Below are positions 5,096 through 6,609 of a DNA stretch of 6,609 nt, piece after piece (positions within the stretch are counted from its first letter, which is position 1; every line of letters begins with the position of its first letter). Source of the DNA: JBOHHR01 sp050740975. Its GTDB lineage: Bacteria > Pseudomonadota > Gammaproteobacteria > JBOHHR01. The stretch is from positions 1-6,609 of the forward strand of contig JBOIEE010000101.1 in NCBI GenBank assembly GCA_050740975.1, written 5' to 3'. Both the position numbers and the translations under genes were made by a program. A model generated the notes under the pieces. That model was not told the DNA's origin, ran no database searches, and saw only the letters and a program-made list of their open reading frames with translations.

Positions 5096-6244
5096 ATGCG
5101 TTTCGCAACCAAGGCCATCCACGCCGGACAGTCGCCCGATCCGGCCACCGGCGCCATCATGACCCCTGTCTACCTCACCTCGACCTATGTTCAGGACGCC
5201 CCTGGAACGCACAAGGGCTACGAATACGCGCGCACCCAGCATCCCACCCGCGCCGCACTCGAGGCATGCCTCGCGGCGCTCGAAGAGGGGCAATACGGCT
5301 TGGCTTTTGCGAGCGGCATGGCGGCGGAATCCACGGTGCTGCAACTTCTCAAAGCGGGGGATCATGTGCTCTGCGGTCAGGATCTGTACGGTGGCACCTA
5401 CCGCATCATGACCCGCGTCTATCAGCGTTTTAATATCGAGAGCAGTTTCATCGATATCTCTCGCCCCGAGAACGTTGCAGCGGCCATGCGGCCAACGACT
5501 CGCCTGGTGTGGTTGGAATCTCCCAGCAACCCGATGCTGAGAGTGTGCGACATCGAAGCCATCGCGCAGATCGCTCATGCAAAAGGGGTCAGAGTGGTGG
5601 TCGATAACACCTTCGCATCCCCTGCGCTCCAACAACCGCTCAAACTGGGGGCGGATATCGTCGTCCACAGCACAACGAAATATCTCGGTGGGCATTCGGA
5701 CGTGGTCGGCGGCGCGATCGTGGTAAACGACGAGCAACTGTATCAAGATCTCAAATTCCTGCAAAACGCCGTCGGCGCCATTCCCGGCCCCTTGGATTGC
5801 TTTCTCGTGTTGCGGGGCATCAAGACCCTCCCGCTGCGCATGCGCCAACACAGCGAGAATGCGCTACAGATCGCGTTGCATCTGGCGCAGCAGCGCGAAG
5901 TCCTGCGGGTGTTTTTTCCGGGCTTGCCCGAAAGTCCCGAGCACCGCCTTGCGAGTAAACAAATGTCGGCATTCGGAGGCATGATTTCGCTTGAGCTTGC
6001 GGGGGGTAAAGAGCGCAATATCCGGTTCACCACCAAGACTCGGCTTTTCTCCTTAGCGGAAAGCCTGGGCGGTGTCGAATCGCTGATCGGCCATCCCATG
6101 ACCATGACCCATGCCGCGATCCCCGCTGAGCAACTGCAACGGGCCGGGCTACCCGAAGCCTTGGTGCGTTTGTCGGTCGGCTTAGAAGACATCGAAGATC
6201 TATTGGAAGACCTCGACCAGGCCATTGCGGCGTCGCAATTCTAG
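5096..6244 (+). CDS. Cystathionine gamma-lyase / gamma-synthase family PLP enzyme
   Basis: This is a fold-type I PLP enzyme of the Cys/Met metabolism family. In this setting it most likely cleaves cystathionine to cysteine, 2-oxobutyrate and ammonia, completing reverse transsulfuration. The 382-residue product has the usual family length. YEYARTQHPTR (42-52) supplies the Tyr and Arg that reach the neighbouring subunit's PLP phosphate. FASGMAA (71-77) is the second phosphate loop. VVVDNTF (167-173) holds the aspartate that contacts the PLP ring nitrogen. STTKYLGGHSD (192-202) has the Schiff-base lysine at 195, and SLGGVESL with MTHA near 323-340 completes the active site. Family motifs do not cleanly separate gamma-lyase from gamma-synthase; the adjacent beta-synthase favours lyase. 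A GTG at 5075 would add seven residues. The MITE ends 45 bp upstream, so this gene may depend on readthrough or on a promoter at the element's edge. Confidence 0.9.
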   Translation: MRFATKAIHAGQSPDPATGAIMTPVYLTSTYVQDAPGTHKGYEYARTQHPTRAALEACLAALEEGQYGLAFASGMAAESTVLQLLKAGDHVLCGQDLYGGTYRIMTRVYQRFNIESSFIDISRPENVAAAMRPTTRLVWLESPSNPMLRVCDIEAIAQIAHAKGVRVVVDNTFASPALQQPLKLGADIVVHSTTKYLGGHSDVVGGAIVVNDEQLYQDLKFLQNAVGAIPGPLDCFLVLRGIKTLPLRMRQHSENALQIALHLAQQREVLRVFFPGLPESPEHRLASKQMSAFGGMISLELAGGKERNIRFTTKTRLFSLAESLGGVESLIGHPMTMTHAAIPAEQLQRAGLPEALVRLSVGLEDIEDLLEDLDQAIAASQF

Positions 6245-6267
6245 AGCTTGTTGCTGCGAGCTCTTTT
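6243..6267 (+). terminator. Weak intrinsic terminator candidate after the gamma-lyase-type gene
   Basis: AGAGCT (6243-6248) and AGCTCT (6259-6264) form a 6-bp stem with a 10-base loop, followed by a T run at 6264-6267. The stem is short and only half GC, and it overlaps the stop codon, so termination would be partial at best. The next gene begins 62 bp after the stop and might be read through. Confidence 0.3.
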
Positions 6268-6306
6268 GAATGGGACGCGCCCTACGCTCGCTGCGCCGAA
6301 ACCGAC

Positions 6307-6609
6307 ATGAACCCGACTGTACCGCCACCCGATCAATTAGACCAACCGCCCTCGTCTGCCGAGGCCCTGCGCAGTGTCCACACCTCCAACCTGCCGGAGA
6401 TCTTTAAGCAATTGCAAATCAGCCTGGCGGTCTCCACCTACCAGGCCGGCAAGGTTATCCTGGTGCGCAACGACGGGGCGACACTCAACACCCACTTCCG
6501 CGCCTTCGGCAAGCCCATGGGCATCGCCGCCGACCGCTCCCGGCTCACCATCGGCGGCACGAATACCGTCTGGTACTACCGAAACGTGCCCGCCGTGGCC
6601 CCGAAGCTC
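6307..6609 (+). CDS. TIGR03032-family protein, 5' part
   Basis: An open frame from ATG 6307 runs off the window, giving 101 residues of the N-terminal region. After a Pro-rich leader of about 20 residues, it carries the hallmark opening of the TIGR03032 (DUF4915-like) family: SVHTSNLPEIFKQLQISLAVSTYQAGKV, then NTHFRAFGKPMGIAAD (61-76), and WYYRNVPAVAPKL at the window end. Family members are roughly three times this length and are thought to form a beta-propeller-like repeat structure; their function is not established. The frame is open back to 6241 without a good earlier start, and no clear Shine-Dalgarno precedes ATG 6307. It follows the gamma-lyase-type gene by 62 bp on the same strand, but nothing in the sequence ties it to sulfur metabolism. 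Confidence 0.85.
   Translation, partial: MNPTVPPPDQLDQPPSSAEALRSVHTSNLPEIFKQLQISLAVSTYQAGKVILVRNDGATLNTHFRAFGKPMGIAADRSRLTIGGTNTVWYYRNVPAVAPKL

Noticed and set aside
5069..5851. 260-codon minus-strand ORF inside the gamma-lyase-type gene
   Set aside because: Antisense shadow; the plus-strand frame carries all PLP-enzyme motifs.

Overview
The window looks like chromosomal DNA of a GC-rich proteobacterium, most likely gamma- or betaproteobacterial. The main pointer is a full-length glutaminyl-tRNA synthetase that follows E. coli GlnS almost residue for residue; dispersed proteobacterial-type palindromic repeats fit too. This is an inference from protein and repeat character; no species can be named from the sequence alone.

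Layout: (1) Positions 1-326 hold the 3' part of a DUF1348 (NTF2/SnoaL-like) gene whose family similarity stops abruptly near position 152, leaving a foreign tail. (2) Positions 327-671 hold no convincing gene, but contain a 91-bp palindromic dispersed repeat (508-598) and the upstream region of glnS. (3) glnS (672-2348, +) meets pyrE (2419-3006, -) tail to tail. pyrE is an orotate phosphoribosyltransferase with lower GC by eye than its neighbours. (4) A divergent control region (3007-3149) carries a consensus -10 and a 20-bp palindrome facing pyrE. Facing the other way it has an extended -10 promoter overlapped by two GATATAT boxes spaced one helical turn apart. (5) On the + strand follow a small ribbon-helix-helix (RHH, CopG/antitoxin-like) gene with an apparent frameshift at a G run, cystathionine beta-synthase (3447-4823), a 168-bp MITE-like inverted-repeat element (4883-5050), and a cystathionine gamma-lyase/synthase-type PLP enzyme (5096-6244). 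(6) The 5' end of a TIGR03032-family gene (6307 onward) runs off the window.

The functional core is reverse transsulfuration. Cystathionine beta-synthase condenses homocysteine with serine, and the gamma-lyase-type enzyme cleaves cystathionine to cysteine. The RHH gene precedes this pair and is connected to it by two consecutive stop/start overlaps, so RHH and beta-synthase are probably co-transcribed and translationally coupled. The MITE sits exactly between the two enzyme genes and may alter their co-expression.

Nothing here amounts to a clearly new large system. The most interesting signals are the RHH gene with its possible operator, frameshift and coupled mini-ORF in front of a sulfur amino-acid operon, and the MITE splitting that operon.
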